Shown here: positions 12,301 through 20,349 of the stretch, in pieces
Numbering within the stretch: the stretch's first letter is position 1
How the letters are laid out: each line of letters opens with the position of its first letter
NCBI GenBank assembly: GCA_020650975.1
Contig: JAIPMN010030661.1
Coordinates: 1 to 37,904 of the forward strand
Source: Apostichopus californicus
Taxonomy: Eukaryota > Echinodermata > Holothuroidea > Aspidochirotida > Stichopodidae
DNA: 37,904 nucleotides
Direction: 5' to 3'
The notes under the pieces: model-generated
What the model was told of the DNA's origin: nothing
Seen by the model: the letters and a program-made list of their open reading frames with translations, nothing else
The model's database searches: none
Made by a program: the position numbers and the translations under genes

Positions 12301-15300
12301 ATTATAAAATGAATGTTTGCCAGTACATACATGTACAGTGTGAACTGTACATGATTGTGTACAGTGTGTATTTATTTGTTGCATGGTGTAAAATAACACT
12401 GTACTGACCATGTACACATGTACAGTACACACTGCACTGTACATGTATGCACTGGTTCACATTCATTATCTATTCTGATAAAGGGTTGGGTAGAGGATGT
12501 TGGTGGGGTGGGGGAGGGGGGTGGGTGGGTTGCATGCATACAGATGATTTGGAGCAGATGTTTACCATACCAAATAATGCAGTATACCTTGAATGCATGT
12601 GTTATGCAGTCTCTTTGTGGTAAACGTCAGTCACATCATGTATGTATACAAATATGCATAGTGCACCATGGGAAGGGTGTCGGGAGGGGGGGGGGTCAAA
12701 GAGCATTAGACAGAACAGTTTTAATTAATACAATTCAATAGTTTCTAATGTTGTTTAACATGGTCTCCTTGAATGGAGATACAATGTTACCACTGTTTGC
12801 CCTCGCAAGCATGTTTCTGTAGAGCTGATGTACAGTATCTCTAATATACCCCACTTTAAGCTGCTAATCAGAGCATTCATACATAATATAAAAGATGTTA
12901 TTCTTTGCATCATAACTATACATTTCTACAAGTTTTGTATTGAAAACCAAAAATAAACTTTTAACTGTTACCACATTTGACCTCGAAATGCCCCAAATAG
13001 CCCAAAATATTGGATAATGTGATGTTTGAGGGCGCTGTTAACAGGCATCGTTAGGCATATGAACCTAAAAATGCAGTTTATTGGTAGTCCTAATGCTAGT
13101 GTACCACCCTCTAATTCTATTTGAATTACTCAAATCGGCATGTGCAAGCATTTTCATGCATATGAAGTGTGTGATTTTCGCAATTTACGAGTCGTAATTT
13201 GGGTAGATAACATAAAATACACAGGTTTTTGACTTGAGTTTTTAACAAGAGCCCAAGGGCACTATGGTTCATTGCTTGTAAGGAATATTTACAAGAGAGC
13301 AGCACTGTCCTAAAATTGTTATGTGCTCCAATGTACACACACAATGTGTACACACACAAAGGTATCAAAACCAACATTTTGCCCCTCATAACTTGAGAAC
13401 CAGGTGTCCGATTTAAGCAGGAGTTGGTTTCCTCTATATAGCACAAAGAGCTCTATTATATATCGGAATATTGACAAAACTTGTTTGTTTTGCCCCGTAA
13501 CTCCTAAAATGAGCATATTTTCCTAATTTGATCTTTGACCTTTTGACCTCCCAGTCAGATGTAGTTTGACACGCTGATTCGAAAAAGCAACATGACAAGT
13601 CTGTACGACCATCCTAACTGTACTTATTAAGAAAACATAACCTTGAGCTTTGTTAACTTCGCACACGAAGGTCGCACAGGGGTCAACCTATGGCCATTTT
13701 TGATCAGAAGGTACCTTTGAGATCCGATTATAGCCACGAAAATTCAAATAACCAGAGAAACTAATACAGGTCACCAGAGGTAAACTTGAGGTCACCTAGA
13801 TGCGGGTTGACTATTGGATTACAATAGCGTGACTCCCAACCTTTGACGGACATTTTGTTCTCAAGTTATTGCAAAAATACTAGTGTTTGACCCCTAATTG
13901 ACCTTTGTTGACCTTGGATCACATGACCATTATGTTTGGAAACGATCCCTTACCCCATTCACAACTACTCCAAAAATATCAACCATGTCGGACCCTTTCA
14001 ATGGGAGTTGTTGCTGTTTTAAATATTTTGGTTTTGGCCTCCAACTGACCTTTGGTGACCTTCACAGGCACCAAAAACAATAGGGCACACCTTCTCACTA
14101 TGGCGGATCTATATACACAGTTTTAGTTTAGTCCCTTGTGGAGTTACAGTGTACCCAAGCAAGTGTCACAGACACACACACAGAAACGCACACACCCACC
14201 AACCTGACTTCATAGGTTCCTTTGCTACAGCAAGGAACCCAGCAAGGAACCCCCAAAAAATGAAAACGAAAACAAGAATGCAGACTTACACTGTTTCGTC
14301 AATTTTTAGGGATAATTCTATCAACCATTACAAAGCATGCAGATGAATTATAGAAATGTTAAAATAAGTCTTACAAATGGCATGTCGCTGATACAGATGG
14401 CAAGCGCACGATATGTCAAGGCCAGTTGGCTTTGTGACTCTTTGTCAAACAATTTGCTCAAAATTCCATATATAACTAGTTTGGACATTTTCTTTTACCA
14501 ATTTTGAGCTAGCAAATGTCACCAACTATCTTTTAATAATTGTTGTTAGTAAATAAGAGTTACATGACATTGTTTATACACTATGGAATATTGTCACATC
14601 CTACTGCTGAAGCTAAAATCATTTAGTATAAATCATAGCGAATATGAGCAATTTTTGAGACCATTTGTCATATTTGACATATTGAACCCTTGATGCTCAG
14701 ACGGTCAAGCTTGCAAGTTCCACTGTGAGTTTGTTTAAAGCAGATAACAGCAAGGACAGCAACTCTCTTAATTCTTGAATGACTGTATGCTTTGTTCGAA
14801 ACCTAAAGATCCCCTTCAAGAAACTTAACTGAACTGATATTGACCACACTGTGTTCACCAAACAGAAATCATAGCATTAGGGAACTCTGAGATCAATTGT
14901 AGCTTTAGTTCTGAAGTGGTCATATTTACAAGGTTTTCAGATTACCAAGTATGAAGTTTAAGAAATATGTACTTTTGAGTTATCATGTTTACAAAGTTTT
15001 CAGACTTTGGCCTCTGTTAACCTCAAATGACCTTTGACCTTTGCAGCAAATTGTCGTTTATTGTGCTCAAAACGATGGATCCACATACCAAGTGTGAAGT
15101 TAATCCACCATGATATTTGTATACCGTGTTTACAAGCAAGTGTCACTTACACACACGTATACACAAAAAGGCAAATTGCAAATACGACATAGTTATAATC
15201 ATATTAATCAACTATGTTCATCTACTATATTTACTTGATAACGAATGATGATGTCATTTTTTTATCACGTACTTCATTTCCTTTCTGACACTTTAGGTTT

Positions 15301-17920
15301 ACAATAATTTAACTATCAAAGCTACATACCGGTTGTGTGAACACATATAAGCTTCGAACTGGGTGAACCCGAAGGGGAGTCTAACGTCGATACTCGGAAT
15401 ACAGATTCATGGCTCACAGTTACGTTATTTATAATTAACGAACCGTTAGGATAAATATCATATTCTGTAGATTCGTAGCCAGCTCCAGTTTTCTTGCCAT
15501 CATTGAGCAACAATATGCTCTTATCTTCGTTAACATTGAACCAAACTATAAATGAGAACAAACTTCCATTACAGGAACACGGAATGACTCCCACTGTACC
15601 AATTTCGACATACTGTGTCAGTGCGCATTCTGTATCTTCTACCAAAGATGCTGTTCAAGAGGAAAATGGAATGTGTTATGTCATAGTTATCGAACTCAGC
15701 CATGTTTATATTTAATTAAATCGTTAAAATATTCAATCAAGAAAGAATAAAATCCACAGTATAAAGAACAAAGAAAGACAGAGGGAAACCCCTCCCAGCG
15801 GTTACTTACTATTAAATACACTACGTATGCAACATATTATGAGTTTGGAAGCTAACAATGACTGGGATGCATGATGCAGATGGAAAGCAGTATAAATCTA
15901 AACAGAGCCAGTGTTTTACATGGTTTGATGACAGAGAACCATGTGACATAATACCTCAACCATGAAAGAAACAGTGAAGAGCTGAATTGGCTTTTTAATA
16001 CTTACCCTGAAGGATCTATTTGATATTTTGACTTCTCCTGACCCAAAATTACCTATGCGTAATGTGGTGTAACCTATCTTGGGATATCGGGATTACAAGG
16101 TTTGAGTTTGTAAGGATATATAGACTGTCACCTCTGATGACCCTAATTGAAATTTGATCTCCACAAATACAATAAGGTCGTTAAGTTTATAGGAAAGCCA
16201 TATGCAAAATATGAGAGCCAATCAAGTTTCCTATCTGGAGATATCGTGTTTACAAGGATTCAAGTTTGATCGTTGGTGACTTTAAATGAAATCTAACTTA
16301 CAACACACTGTGTAAAAACTTAACACTAAATAAAGCTATATTACCATGCAAACATGAGCCTATCATTTTATGTTTAGGTTCTGGAGAAACAGCGTTTTTG
16401 AATTGTTCATATTTTGTCCTCTGTTAACTCCAAATGACCTTTGAACCCACCCAAACAAAATGGTTCTGTACTCATTATAGGGAAGTCACAAACAAACTAT
16501 GAGAACTGAAGAGGATACCAACCTTGAGATATGTACACATACACACGTACATACATGTTTGTATTACATTCAGACCGATGACCCCATTGTATTTTCCATT
16601 GTTCAAATCCACGTACCCTAACCTTAACAATACCCTATACAATATAATTCTTCCGAGGACGTGGTGATTCTTTAGAAATCACAACCGAGGACCTGGAATT
16701 CTTTTGTTCAAGTCCTCGGTCAGAATACAAAACAAACGCACACATACAAGAATGCACATACACCCCAACTTAACAGCATAGGTTACTTGCTTGCCTTTAG
16801 TCTTTATAAGATTGTCAGTGTTTGACGTCTGATAATGTCCGATAATATTTGACATCCACCAAAAACAATAGGGTTATTCTACTCAATATGATGCATACAC
16901 ATGCCAAGTATAAAAACGATCCATACTTTCTATCATGAGATATCATGTTTACAACATTTTCAGCGATTGACATATGGTGACCACAGATAACCTTTGGCCT
17001 TCACCAAAAGCGACAGGATTATGTACTCATTATGGCAAATCCATGTTACATATATGAGAAGTATCAATGATATCTAAAATGAAATATGTTTAAAAAGTTG
17101 ACAGCTGGTGACCCAGGTGATCTTTGACCACTCAAAACGACAAGAAAATCAATATAACGCATCCACAAGATAGGTATGAGCAGTATCCATGCCTCGAGAT
17201 ATCCTCTTTACAAGGTTTTCAGTATTTGACATCTAGTGAATTCAGGTGATGTGTAATCTCCACCAAAATATTAGTTTCTTCTACCCATGATGATACATAT
17301 TCATGCTAAGTGTAACGAGCATTCATACTTCCTATCCTGAGATATAATGTTTTCTTTTTCAGTGTTTGACCTCCGTTGACCTCAGATAATCTTTGACCTC
17401 GAACAAACTATAGTTTTCTTCTATTCACTATAATGCATCCGCATGCCAAGTGTGAAAGGTATCCACGATCCCAACTTGAGATATCGTGTTTACAAGGTAT
17501 TCAGTGTTTAATCTCTGGTGACCTCAGATAGTATTTGATCTCCACCACAAGCAATAGAAATCTGCTACTTGATAAGGGCATCTACTTCCCACGTATGAAA
17601 ACTACCCATAATGCCTCTCTTGTGATATCGTGTTTGCAATCTGGGCGTCACTCACACATATACACGCGCCGTGAAGACTGCATAGGTTTTCTCTTGTCAA
17701 CGAAACCAAAAATGGAAACCGAAAGACGTGCATGTTTGCTAAATGCAGTGTGGTAATTTACATCTAAGCTCTTACAATATACAGTTACGGTAGTGCAGCT
17801 ACTAGTACGTACAGTACGTAAACAAATGCTTCTCCACTTTTCACTCGATTACTACTCACCTGACGATAGTGCAAGTATTATTGTAAACGCTAACATGAGT
17901 CCTGTGTCGAGAATCGCCAT
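1..17920 (-). CDS. Ig-TM-NACHT receptor gene (8 coding exons, 3' end outside the window)
   Basis: Predicted type I membrane receptor with an intracellular NLR-type NTPase. Coding segments, read on the minus strand, are 17920-17860, 15650-15330, 4025-3363, 2307-1969, 1869-1759, 1136-1087, 805-778 and 354-1. Every junction has AG/GT and matching phase, giving 642 open codons plus 1 nt with no stop. Domains: signal peptide about 1-20; Ig1 about 28-125; Ig2 about 134-225; Ig3 about 256-348; Ig4 about 352-458; transmembrane helix about 473-495 followed by basic R496, R498, R500, K501, K503; linker to about 525; NACHT from about 597 with Walker A G606-E-P-G-Y-G-K-S-T614 and the following strand V635-D-V-I-I-Y-L-R642. 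NLR NACHT domains bind nucleotide and oligomerise after sensing a ligand. Joining one to Ig ectodomains suggests surface recognition with a cytoplasmic output, which is inference. The rest of NACHT and any LRRs lie beyond base 1. Confidence is high for the architecture, low for the ligand. Confidence 0.9.
778..805 (-). CDS. Exon 7: 28-nt micro-exon of the linker
   Basis: 28 nt, phase 0 in and phase 1 out, residues 516-525 (GIPMMENTN plus the first base of Glu525). It has a very strong acceptor (TTTCTTTTTCTTTTTCACAG) and donor G|GTATGT. It is needed to keep frame between exon 6 and the NACHT exon. Exons 6 and 7 together are 78 nt, so skipping both keeps the NACHT frame, while skipping only one breaks it. 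Confidence 0.75.
1087..1136 (-). CDS. Exon 6: basic juxtamembrane linker
   Basis: 50 nt, enters in phase 1 and leaves in phase 0, residues 499-515. Acceptor ...ATTGTTTTCAG, donor GAG|GTAATG. Encodes ARKIKMKQIKPGDTESE: a strongly basic juxtamembrane run turning acidic. It is too short to stand out as an open frame and was found by joining exon 5 to the NACHT exon in phase. Confidence 0.78.
1759..1869 (-). CDS. Exon 5: stalk and transmembrane helix
   Basis: 111 nt, phase 1-1, residues 462-499. Acceptor ...TTTATTTATAG, donor G|GTACAT. A short polar stalk (MPPTEQRSNTST, with sequon NTS at 470) leads into about 23 hydrophobic residues (ITIIAVLVTMIIIITVAVVI), then GYRIRAR and more basic residues in the next exon. 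This is a classic single-pass type I stop-transfer arrangement. The length is divisible by three, so skipping it would give an in-frame product lacking the membrane anchor. Intron 4 separating it from Ig4 is only 99 bp. Confidence 0.88.
1969..2307 (-). CDS. Exon 4: Ig-like domain 4
   Basis: 339 nt, phase 1-1, residues 349-462. Acceptor ...TATTTCCTTTCAG, donor A|GTAAGT. The layout repeats Ig2: paired cysteines before the fold (C361, C367), B-strand DVLTC (C379), GIRPKVALEW (W392) and F-strand VTVEC (C439). The shared C-x(5-7)-C, R-P and L-x-W pattern suggests Ig2 and Ig4 arose by duplication. The domain ends DLLFPN and is joined by a short spacer to the membrane segment. Confidence 0.88.
2308..3362 (-). 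repeat. Intron 3: 0.8-kb duplication with a decayed Ig-exon fragment
   Basis: Bases about 2277-2470 (end of intron 3 plus the start of exon 4) recur at about 3083-3270, offset by roughly 0.8 kb; both copies carry GGTCGAATGGTATATAGCAT. On the minus strand the second copy keeps the acceptor-like tract and about 12 codons, VDPTPVFPVIDG, matching VGPTPIFPIIDG at the start of Ig4. It then runs into a copy of the intron sequence that follows exon 3 (about 3050-3082 resembles 3327-3361). It is a remnant, not a usable exon. Confidence 0.75.
3363..4025 (-). CDS. Exon 3: Ig-like domains 2 and 3
   Basis: 663 nt, phase 1-1, residues 128-349. Acceptor ...TTATTTTACAG, donor G|GTAGGA. Ig2 (about 134-225) has C140 and C148 before the fold, then B-strand C160, a RESRPAVKLSW stretch (W173) and F-strand C219. 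Ig3 (about 256-348) has NLSC (C267), VVWKW (W277/W279) and a canonical EHEGFYAC F-strand motif (C330). Sequons: NST 190, NVT 195, NLS 264, NHT 298. The two domains share one exon with no intron between them, unlike Ig1 and Ig4, which each have their own. Confidence 0.88.
4225..4550 (+). repeat. Dispersed repeat X-a, copy 1
   Basis: About 325 bp beginning GGGTCAAACCATGTCATATC and ending near GGAAAATTTACGGTCTCAAT. It aligns by eye in the same orientation along its length with 20350-20672, sharing for example CCCTCTCAGAATCGCCTGAA. No coding sequence is visible. It lies in intron 2 of the receptor gene. Its start resembles the terminus of the element at 5448, so it may be a related non-autonomous DNA transposon. 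Confidence 0.75.
4857..5345 (+). repeat. Dispersed repeat X-b, copy 1
   Basis: About 490 bp whose reverse complement occurs at 12752-13242. Shared blocks include AAACTCAAGTCAAAAAC, CATATGCCTAACGATGCCTG and TTTGGTTTTCAATACAAAAC. Copy 1 has an extra segment of about 38 bp near 4980-5020. Short open frames here are shadows. Confidence 0.75.
5448..6117. mobile_element. 670-bp non-autonomous element with 10-bp terminal inverted repeats
   Basis: Begins GGTCATTCCA (5448-5457) and ends TGGAATGACC (6108-6117), a perfect 10-bp inverted pair. The interior is non-coding and includes a poly-G run near 5979. No clear target-site duplication was found, so the boundary call is tentative. The first bases resemble the start of repeat X-a. 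Confidence 0.4.
6118..7500. other. Intron 2 sequence without a recognised feature
   Basis: AT-rich, with a poly-G run near 6426-6440 and a TATATGGCAT motif repeated near 6931 and 6963. I see no exon or element boundary. Confidence 0.5.
7518..7796 (+). other. Unassigned 92-codon open frame next to the P2X7-like relic
   Basis: Opens with a hydrophobic stretch (LNNIILVAIILLVLHANLYL) and continues with polar, protein-like sequence (RRLLPTLNKRTFLVINN). It lies antisense inside intron 2 and directly abuts the P2X7-like fragment in another frame, so both could come from one decayed gene or element. I do not recognise it, and it may be a chance frame. Confidence 0.2.
7787..8095 (+). pseudogene. Relic of a P2X7-type intracellular C-terminal domain
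   Basis: The frame from 7787 reads YWKAVRTGRYNREVIPSC then AVWCIRNMFPPGDFYYTGFK. The P2X7 C-terminal domain family ends in a conserved pattern of the form N-R-x-V-(I/L)-P-S-C-x-x-W-x-I-R-x-x-F-P-x-x-x-G-x-Y-x-G-F-K, which this follows closely at about 7826-7912. Upstream, a stop at 7784-7786 cuts the frame and the cysteine-rich first part of the domain is not visible. After the match the frame runs on as unrelated sequence to 8095. It lies antisense within intron 2, and I read it as a decayed fragment of a multicopy gene or element. Confidence 0.55.
8100..9600. other. Intron 2 sequence without a recognised feature
   Basis: AT-rich, with short chance frames only and a CA-rich stretch near 9524-9543. 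Confidence 0.45.
9626..10274 (-). other. Candidate coding relic or nested exon, unassigned
   Basis: A strong acceptor-like site (TTTGTATTTTTTTTCAG, AG at 10276-10275) precedes open minus-strand frames. From 10230 one reads 116 codons, including PPSSVLFSVYSLPRHALLQQ and KVWYICVEYPT. A second open frame (9859-9626) contains GTGAGTAA, a good donor, near 9800. The composition looks less AT-rich and more protein-like than its surroundings. I recognise no family. It could be an old retrocopy, a mobile-element fragment or a nested transcript. Confidence 0.2.
10340..11760. other. Intron 2 sequence without a recognised feature
   Basis: Mostly AT-rich. From about 11400 rightward it is increasingly rich in AGGCCTA-type motifs. 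No exon is supported. Confidence 0.45.
11772..12080 (-). promoter_or_regulatory. CpG-rich segment ending in a strong donor: possible internal first exon or promoter
   Basis: This stretch carries about 20 CpG dinucleotides in 300 bp (for example GTACGTACGAGCGTTACGAC near 12037-12056) in a CpG-poor window. On the minus strand it ends GGCCTAG|GTAAGTCA at 11772, a near-perfect 5' splice site, with no ATG in the roughly 200 bases before it. That fits a non-coding first exon of an alternative transcript of the receptor gene, which would omit the signal peptide and Ig1, or of a nested RNA. This is inference with no transcript evidence. Confidence 0.3.
12310..12465. mobile_element. Foldback MITE, copy 1
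   Basis: 156-bp imperfect palindrome beginning TGAATGTTTGCCAGT and ending ACTGGTTCACATTCA, with arms dominated by ACATGTACAGT-type motifs. A second copy in opposite orientation lies at 20687-20841. The flank TAAAAGACTTAATATTATAA is also shared in inverted form with the flank of copy 2, so the real element may extend slightly beyond the palindrome. Confidence 0.65.
12505..12529 (+). other. G-quadruplex-forming motif
   Basis: Five runs of three or more G separated by single bases (GGGGTGGGGGAGGGGGG then TGGGTGGG). It lies on the template strand of the receptor gene, within intron 2. It fits the classic G3+N1-7 rule; function is unknown. Confidence 0.6.
12752..13242 (-). repeat. Dispersed repeat X-b, copy 2 (inverted)
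   Basis: Reverse complement of 4857-5345. The match ends abruptly at 13242, inside the intron. With copy 1 it forms an inverted pair about 7.4 kb apart within intron 2. Confidence 0.75.
13530..15145 (+). repeat. TGACCT-rich repeat array, segment 1 (intron 2)
   Basis: Diverged units containing TTTACAAGGTTTTCAG (14925-14940; a variant at 14988-15003), tandem TGACCT hexamers, CACCAAAAACAATAGGG (near 14069) and CA-rich tails (near 14160-14200 and 15148). Hexamer pairs include 13536-13549 (2-bp gap), 13899-13914 and 14046-14061 (4-bp gap) and 15028-15040 (1-bp gap). It ends about 180 bp from the Ig1 exon. Confidence 0.7.
15330..15650 (-). CDS. Exon 2: Ig-like domain 1 (V-type)
   Basis: 321 nt, phase 1-1, residues 21-128. 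The acceptor is a pyrimidine-rich tract ending ...TTGAACAG; the donor is G|GTATGT. Ig features are a B-strand VIPCSC (C45, C47), an IVWF core Trp (W57), and an E/F region of NGSLIINNVTVSHESVFR. The usual F-strand Cys of the Y-x-C motif is Val107 here, and other cysteines occur at C29 and C123. Three N-glycosylation sequons: NGS at 48, NGS at 89, NVT at 96. An N-terminal V-like domain commonly makes the ligand contact in Ig receptors; here that is inference. Confidence 0.85.
15980..17660 (+). repeat. TGACCT-rich repeat array, segment 2 (intron 1), about 140-bp period
   Basis: The same family as segment 1, in the same orientation, on the other side of the Ig1 exon. The anchor GAGATATCGTGTTTACAAGG or variants recurs at about 16238, 16937, 17081 (diverged), 17196, 17339, 17478 and 17622, so the last six are about 115-145 bp apart. 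A typical unit reads GAGATATC, GTGTTTACAAGGT, TTTTCAGTGTTTGACCT, TGACCT pairs, CCACCAAAA, then a CATCCACATGCCAAGT-like block. Confidence 0.75.
17860..17920 (-). CDS. Exon 1: start codon and signal peptide
   Basis: Encodes residues 1-20 plus the first base of codon 21: a short N-region (MAILDTG), a hydrophobic core (LMLAFTIILAL) and a small-residue end (SSA) fitting signal-peptidase cleavage. The start has G at -3 and G at +4. A second, out-of-frame ATG lies 10 nt upstream (17930) with C at -3, a weak context likely to be bypassed. The exon ends G|GTGAGT in phase 1, which completes GCA (Ala21) with exon 2. I chose this start because it is the only one giving a signal peptide in frame with the Ig1 exon. 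Confidence 0.85.
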
Positions 17921-18929
17921 GTCTTCTCATACGTCCGAGAAAACCATCGACGGATGATATATGTGGTTATAATTTGTTTATTCTGAAAGCGTAGAAGGTA
18001 AAGAAAAGAAAAACAGTGAAAAGCGAACTGTAAATCTGTTAAACACTGCCTAGAAATAACTGGGTTACAATTTAAACCATAACAAATTTCTGCTGATAAG
18101 AAACTGATGAAAATTGGTTTATCTCGCAGTAAAATGTGTTTCATAACGATTCTGACCAGTTCTTAAAAGTCAAAGAGGCAGTTTGAAACTTCCCGTAGTC
18201 AAATTAGGTTGTTAAGGTACTCTGATGAATAAGTATTCCTTACGGTGGGTTATAGAAATTGTAGAATGACGTTAACTCTCTCATTTTAAATTTTTCTTTG
18301 GTTTTTGGTGAATATATGCCCCAGTCACCATAACGCTGGGATACAATGTGTGCTTCATGCGGAGAACGTGCTTGGATGTGAGCTAACTTTGGAATACCTG
18401 TTTGGGGCCCGTGTGTTGTTGGAGTTATATGTGGGCAGTGGTACGTGGTCTACTTTTGACAATCCCGTATTTGTCAAGTGTGGGTTGTATGTGGACTATA
18501 AGTAGGTAAATTGCTTTGGTATGACTTATTGGGGTCAATGTGGGGTTTGACATGGGTTTGAAAAGGGAAAATCTGTGTGGGTAAATCAAGGGATGATCAT
18601 ACAAACGTCCAGTGGGTACAATATGGGCTGCACACATCCAATTAATGTGAGTATACCGTGTGATATATACATATTGGCCCCAGGAGGGTCTTTGGTACTC
18701 CCAGTTGGAGGTACGGCGCGGATTTAAGGAGAGACACCAATACATATAGGATGAGCACAATACTTATGTGATATTACTTGTGAAGCTTTGTTGAAATGAT
18801 GGTGGGATAAATTTAGAGGGTGAGTGGGGTGAATACTAGTATGGAAGTGAAGGGACATGCCCCTTGTGCCCAGCCTGGCTACCGGACTGATTGGAGGGGT
18901 TCATACTCAATATAGTCCTATAGCCACCT
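17921..18929. other. Upstream region of the receptor gene
   Basis: Expected to hold the promoter and 5' UTR, but I cannot fix a start site. An A/T-rich ATATATC on the minus strand at about 17956-17962 is a weak TATA candidate. Bases about 18300-18760 are richer in G and T on the plus strand, with GTGGG-type motifs (GTGGGCAGTGGTACGTGG, GTGGGTTGTATGTGG) suggesting a decayed simple repeat. No gene is seen. Confidence 0.35.
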
Positions 18930-20345
18930 TAGACAGATACTCAGAATATAGGTCAATACGAAAAACGATTTTGAATAGAAATTCCCAAATGTATTTCTCT
19001 GTACACTTTCTCACTATTTTTTAGCTGTATATTTGTTCAGCTTAAAAGCCGCAATTAAATTTCGATGGAACCTTGAAAACGTCGTTTTACGTGCAACAAG
19101 CTTTCAAAGATAGGCACTGTACATCCCAGCAGTGCAGAACAGTAAGAAACTGTTTCGTTGAACCAATATGTGAAATTACATGATTAAGATCCGTTTAGTT
19201 TTTTCTTTCCATTCCTCACACGTAGGACCCTCACCCTCAGTGGCTCATAAAACTATGTATTTTTCTTTAAAGATTTTTTTTACAATGTGGAAAATTAGTT
19301 GGGCATTTCATTATCTAATGTAGGCTTCTATGTATAAATGTGTGTGGTTGCATGTCCCAGGTATAAGCATGCAGCAATATGCGATGAATTGAGTTACCTC
19401 GGAGCTCCAATTACTGTAGTAGCTATATTGAAGATGATTCATTATATTAGCATGTATGTAACTGTTGTCTGTATCTATAAGCTGTGATTGTATTATGGTC
19501 ATATCATGTTGTGTTTTGCATGGCTGTTCCAATGCCTAATGACATCAGACATGTGTGCTAGTGTGGTGCTAATGTAAAAGTTTGGATCAATACGAAATGT
19601 GTAAAGATAATATTTTCCAAGGGAGTTAAAATGGAAGTTTAAATGATTGGTTCAATTGTTTTTTATTAAGAACTGTATTAACTGAGTTCCCACTGCTTCT
19701 GCAATGTAAGTATTAATGATAATTGGTAGTGAAAGAGGGACTTTTTTAATTTTGAAAGGATTTTAGAAAACATAGTGTTTGGGCCCGGGGTGGTATCTTT
19801 TCTAGTTTCCTTTAAGTGCTTATTTAACTAAAATGCATATCCATTTAATACTTGGGGAAAATGTACGGGCTAAGGGTATAAAATGACAACGTGTAGGCAG
19901 TATCACTTAGAATGTTACGGGTAACGATTAAGAGAGGAGCTAACAATTGACCAGCTCGTGTTGAGACTGCGAGGGACTTAAACCTCATCATATGTCATTC
20001 CGTTAGCCCGCTGTTGACTTACTGTACATAAACTATAGCACTACAGAGCATGTGACACTGTACGTGCAGTATAATTGAAATGCAGACAAATTAAGGAATG
20101 CAGAATACATATTATGCATAGCAGCATGTACTATACTGAAGGGCTGAGGAAAAGTGAGATATTAGCTCTGAGAAAAATACATAAATAATTATGGGGGCCA
20201 ACTCATATTATAATAATATGTCATATAATATTACAGTATTTCTTATCATGTATTTTGTTCTCAAGAGGTGGGGGTGTGTGGCTGGTGTTTCAGGGCTGAA
20301 TGCCTTCCAACCCCCTCATACCACATATCTACACCACTGAATTAT
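18930..20345. repeat. Large duplication, block A (first copy)
   Basis: Matches block A' at 24640-25645 in the same order and orientation in four sub-blocks: about 18930-19200, 19340-19590, 19905-20160 and 20255-20345. Shared words include GTGTGGTTGCATGTCCC, CAGGTATAAGCATGCAGCAA and TCATGTTGTGTTTTGCATGG. Insertions and deletions separate the sub-blocks. No conserved reading frame is visible. Confidence 0.75.
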
Positions 20346-20349
20346 ATAT

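Noticed and set aside
13126-13446. 106-codon minus-strand frame
   Set aside because: Half lies in repeat X-b copy 2 and the aligned frame in copy 1 is not conserved, so it is a chance frame.
17956-17962. TATA-like ATATATC upstream of the receptor start
   Set aside because: Such motifs are frequent in AT-rich DNA, and a start site 30 bp downstream would leave almost no 5' UTR. Not supported without 5' end data.
17890-18144. 84-codon minus-strand frame covering the start of the receptor gene
   Set aside because: Out of frame with the signal peptide, begins upstream and does not join any downstream exon. It is the uATG frame plus upstream sequence, not a separate gene.
18425-18760. 111-codon minus-strand frame
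   Set aside because: Created by GTGGG-type repeats on the plus strand. The translation has no family resemblance and no splice partner.
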